A DNA stretch of 64,000 bases. It comes from CPC320 sp002684375. Lineage in GTDB: Bacteria; Pseudomonadota; Alphaproteobacteria; Rhodobacterales; Rhodobacteraceae. The notes under the pieces were generated by a model, which had not been told where the DNA came from, made no database searches, and saw only the letters and a list, made by a program, of their open reading frames with translations. Below are positions 62,199 through 64,000 of this stretch, one piece after another (positions within the stretch are counted from its first letter, which is position 1; each line of letters begins with the position of its first letter). The DNA is taken from positions 124,001 through 188,000 of the forward strand of contig CBFIHZ010000001.1 in assembly GCA_965662545.1 (NCBI GenBank), read 5' to 3'. A program made the position numbers and the translations under genes.

Positions 62199-62882
62199 AT
62201 GCACAGCGACCAGCACCTAGATTTGCAATGGCGGGACGGCGAAGTGCCGGTCTCGACGCAATTCGACGACCCGTATTTTTCGCTCGAGGATGGTCTGGCC
62301 GAGACCCGTCATGTGTTTCTTGATGGCAATCGCCTGCCCGCACGGTTTCGCCCGGGATTTCAGATTGCCGAGTTGGGCTTTGGCGCGGGCCTGAACCTGT
62401 TGGCTACACTGCATCTGTGGCGTGAGAGCGGCCAGACCGGTGTTTTGCACTATACCAGCTTTGAGGCGTTTCCGATGCCACCAGAGGCAATGATCCGCGC
62501 GCAGGCGGGATTTGCGGCACTGGGTAAACTCGCCGGCGAGTTGGCGCCGTTCTGGCGCCAGGGCAGCCTAGATTTCGATTTGCCCGACCTGCGGTTCCGT
62601 CTGGTGATCGGCGATGCCAGACAGACGGTTGTTCGTTGGAGCGGGGCGGCTGATGCGTGGTTTCTCGACGGGTTTTCCCCGGCAAAAAACCCTGAAATGT
62701 GGCAAGATGATCTGTTGGCAGCGGTGGGCCAGCGCAGCGCGCCACACGGCACCGTGGCAACATATACAGCAGCTGGCTTCGTCCGGCGCGGTCTGGCGGC
62801 GGCTGGTTTTACTGTGGCCCGCACTCAGGGCTTTGGTCGCAAACGCCATATGACCACCGCGTGTCTGGGGGGGGCATCTTGA
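62199..62882 (+). CDS. mnmD: tRNA U34 methyltransferase MnmD (MnmC methyltransferase domain)
   Basis: A 227-residue SAM-dependent methyltransferase of the DUF752 family. It has the opening QWRDGEVPVSTQFDDPYFSLEDGLAETRHVFLDG pattern, motif I IAELGFGAGLNLLATLHLW near 55-73, the catalytic-loop DAWFLDGFSPAKNPEMW near 146-162, and the end GFGRKRHMTTACL. It would methylate the aminomethyl group at the tRNA wobble uridine, the last step of mnm5s2U synthesis. I use ATG 62199, six bases after AAGG; a GTG lies one codon before. Stop and start of the next gene overlap (TTGA). Confidence 0.88.
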   Translation: MHSDQHLDLQWRDGEVPVSTQFDDPYFSLEDGLAETRHVFLDGNRLPARFRPGFQIAELGFGAGLNLLATLHLWRESGQTGVLHYTSFEAFPMPPEAMIRAQAGFAALGKLAGELAPFWRQGSLDFDLPDLRFRLVIGDARQTVVRWSGAADAWFLDGFSPAKNPEMWQDDLLAAVGQRSAPHGTVATYTAAGFVRRGLAAAGFTVARTQGFGRKRHMTTACLGGAS

Positions 62883-63757
62883 CCGGTCAAGATAATACAC
62901 GGCTGGGTATCTTTTTGATGATCCTGGTGACGATTGTGTTCTCTGTTCAGGATGGCATATCGCAGCATCTGGCAAGTCGTTACAATGTGATCATGGTGGT
63001 GATGATCCGCTATTGGTTTTTTGCGGCTTTTGTCATAGCGCTGGCGCAACGACAACCCGGAGGGGTGCGGCAGGTTGCAGTGACAAGCCAGCTGCCTTTG
63101 CAAATTTTTCGCGGGGTTTTATTGGCGGTCGAAATCTGTGTGACGGTTGTTGCTTTCACCTTGTTCGGGCTGGTGGAAACGCATGCGGTTTTTGTGTGCT
63201 ACCCCTTGTTGGTCGCGGCGATGTCGGGACCAGTCTTGGGTGAATATGTCGGTTGGCGGCGCTGGACGGCGATCGGGGTTGGTTTTGTTGGGGTGCTGAT
63301 TATCCTTGAGCCAGGGTCCAGCGTATTTTCGATCTATGCCTTGGTGCCGTTCTTTGCGGCGTTTCTATTCGCTTTATATGCCTTGTTGACCCGCTATGCG
63401 GCACGGCGTGACAGCACGGCAACCAGTTTTTTCTGGACCGGCATCGCCGGTGCTGCGGTTATGACCCTAGTGGGCATTTGGTTCTGGCAATCCATGAGCC
63501 TTGCCGATTGGGTCTGGATGGCAGCGCTCTGTATGACGGGGGCGCTGGGCCATTGGCTGCTTATTCGCTGTTACGAGGTTGCCGAGGCGAGTGCGGTGCA
63601 ACCGTTCGCGTTTTTACAGCTGGTTTTTGCATCAATTGTCGGGATTGTGGTGTTTTCCGAAACGTTGCGCAGCAATGTTGCGGTTGGGGCCTTGATGATT
63701 ACGGGTGCAGGTGTTTTTGCACTATTGAGAGAGCGGCAGAAGACCACCGCCAGCTAG
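62879..63757 (+). CDS. EamA/DMT-family membrane transporter
   Basis: A 292-residue inner-membrane protein with ten hydrophobic segments in two EamA halves. Residues such as GLVETHAVFVCYPLLVAAMSGPVLGEYVG (about 94-122), with the conserved Glu after helix 4, and the final FLQLVFASIVGIVVFSE in the second half are family features. I take the TTG at 62879, which overlaps the mnmD stop as TTGA and is preceded by a GGGGGGG tract; a GTG six codons upstream is the alternative. Its 3' end overlaps the convergent transglycosylase gene by 36 bp. The substrate is unknown. Confidence 0.82.
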   Translation: MTGQDNTRLGIFLMILVTIVFSVQDGISQHLASRYNVIMVVMIRYWFFAAFVIALAQRQPGGVRQVAVTSQLPLQIFRGVLLAVEICVTVVAFTLFGLVETHAVFVCYPLLVAAMSGPVLGEYVGWRRWTAIGVGFVGVLIILEPGSSVFSIYALVPFFAAFLFALYALLTRYAARRDSTATSFFWTGIAGAAVMTLVGIWFWQSMSLADWVWMAALCMTGALGHWLLIRCYEVAEASAVQPFAFLQLVFASIVGIVVFSETLRSNVAVGALMITGAGVFALLRERQKTTAS

Positions 63758-64000
63758 TTCTTTGCTGAAAGAAACGGGCAGGACCTTGCGTCCGAGACGG
63801 GCCCGATAAATCGGCAGGCTTTCGGTGACCCGCATGATATAGTTTCGCGTCTCCGCATAGGGGATCGTTTCGATCCAATCGATTACATCTACCGATTTTT
63901 TTCGCGGATCGCCCTGTTTTTTGATCCAAGCCTTAGTCCGCGATGGTCCCGCGTTATAGGCGGCTGCAATCAACACCGGATTGCCATCAAAGCGGCGCGA
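63722..64000 (-). CDS. Soluble lytic murein transglycosylase, C-terminal part
   Basis: The last ~92 residues of an SLT-domain protein; the gene begins beyond the right edge. RRFDGNPVLIAAAYNAGPSR contains the AYNAG motif of family-1 lytic transglycosylases. WIETIPYAETRNYIMRVTESLPIYRARLG is the conserved end of the catalytic lobe. Such enzymes cut peptidoglycan between MurNAc and GlcNAc in the periplasm. The catalytic Glu lies outside the window. It converges on the DMT gene with a 36-bp overlap. Confidence 0.88.
   Translation of the reverse strand, partial: SRRFDGNPVLIAAAYNAGPSRTKAWIKKQGDPRKKSVDVIDWIETIPYAETRNYIMRVTESLPIYRARLGRKVLPVSFSKELAGGGLLPLSQ

Noticed and set aside
1..64000. CRISPR arrays, rRNA or tRNA genes
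   Set aside because: No regular repeat-spacer series and no clover-leaf or rRNA signature was noticed on either strand by eye; a covariance-model scan was not possible here.

Overview
The window looks like a chromosomal segment of a marine alphaproteobacterium of the Rhodobacterales (Roseobacter group). The reasons are the GcrA cell-cycle regulator, a phosphatidylcholine synthase, the dense mix of ABC and TRAP uptake systems with catabolic enzymes for methylated amines, polyamines and sugar acids, and the housekeeping block priA / transaldolase / DUF484 / xerC. This assignment is inference from gene content; no rRNA or tRNA gene was seen.

Region 1 (1-4806) is a choline / glycine betaine locus: the start of a betaine-type ABC binding protein, a BetI repressor, a BetA-type GMC oxidoreductase with a BetI-like operator in front of it, a VOC protein and a GcvT-fold protein. 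It is followed by a decayed IS481-type transposase (5057-5990).

Region 2 (6190-20834) is a polyamine / amine utilisation locus of two divergent transcription units. The minus unit runs potA-potB-potC-potD, acetylpolyamine amidohydrolase, amidase, carbon-nitrogen hydrolase. The plus unit runs flavin monooxygenase, RidA, DUF1028, aldehyde dehydrogenase, LysR regulator, and then a trimethylamine-dehydrogenase-type iron-sulfur flavoprotein. Together they would import (acetyl)polyamines, deacetylate them, oxidise the amine to an aldehyde and then an acid, and cleave amide intermediates.

Region 3 (20835-24696) holds a gene-poor stretch with two related hairpins that resemble ends of IS200/IS605 elements, an acyl-CoA synthetase and a DMT exporter.

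Region 4 (24835-41658) is a large sugar-acid utilisation locus: a TRAP transporter, a UxaA-type dehydratase, two enolase-superfamily dehydratases, an IlvD/Edd dehydratase, two SDRs, an FAH-family hydrolase, several dehydrogenases, idnO/idnD and a GntR/FCD regulator. The gene set fits a non-phosphorylating 2,4-diketo-3-deoxy-aldonate route plus an idonate/5-ketogluconate branch.

Region 5 (41659-49515) has an orphan FlgM-like protein, a Pro/Ala/Glu-rich protein, prmA with MATE and MFS transporters, a DUF1203 gene with a one-base lesion and a heavily decayed secreted, possibly zinc-peptidase, gene.

Region 6 (49516-64000) is mostly housekeeping: priA, transaldolase, DUF484, xerC, pcs, gcrA with a terminator-like hairpin just upstream, an S9 peptidase, rimO, a GNAT gene, the two halves of MnmC encoded divergently, two further DMT exporters and the C-terminal part of a lytic transglycosylase.
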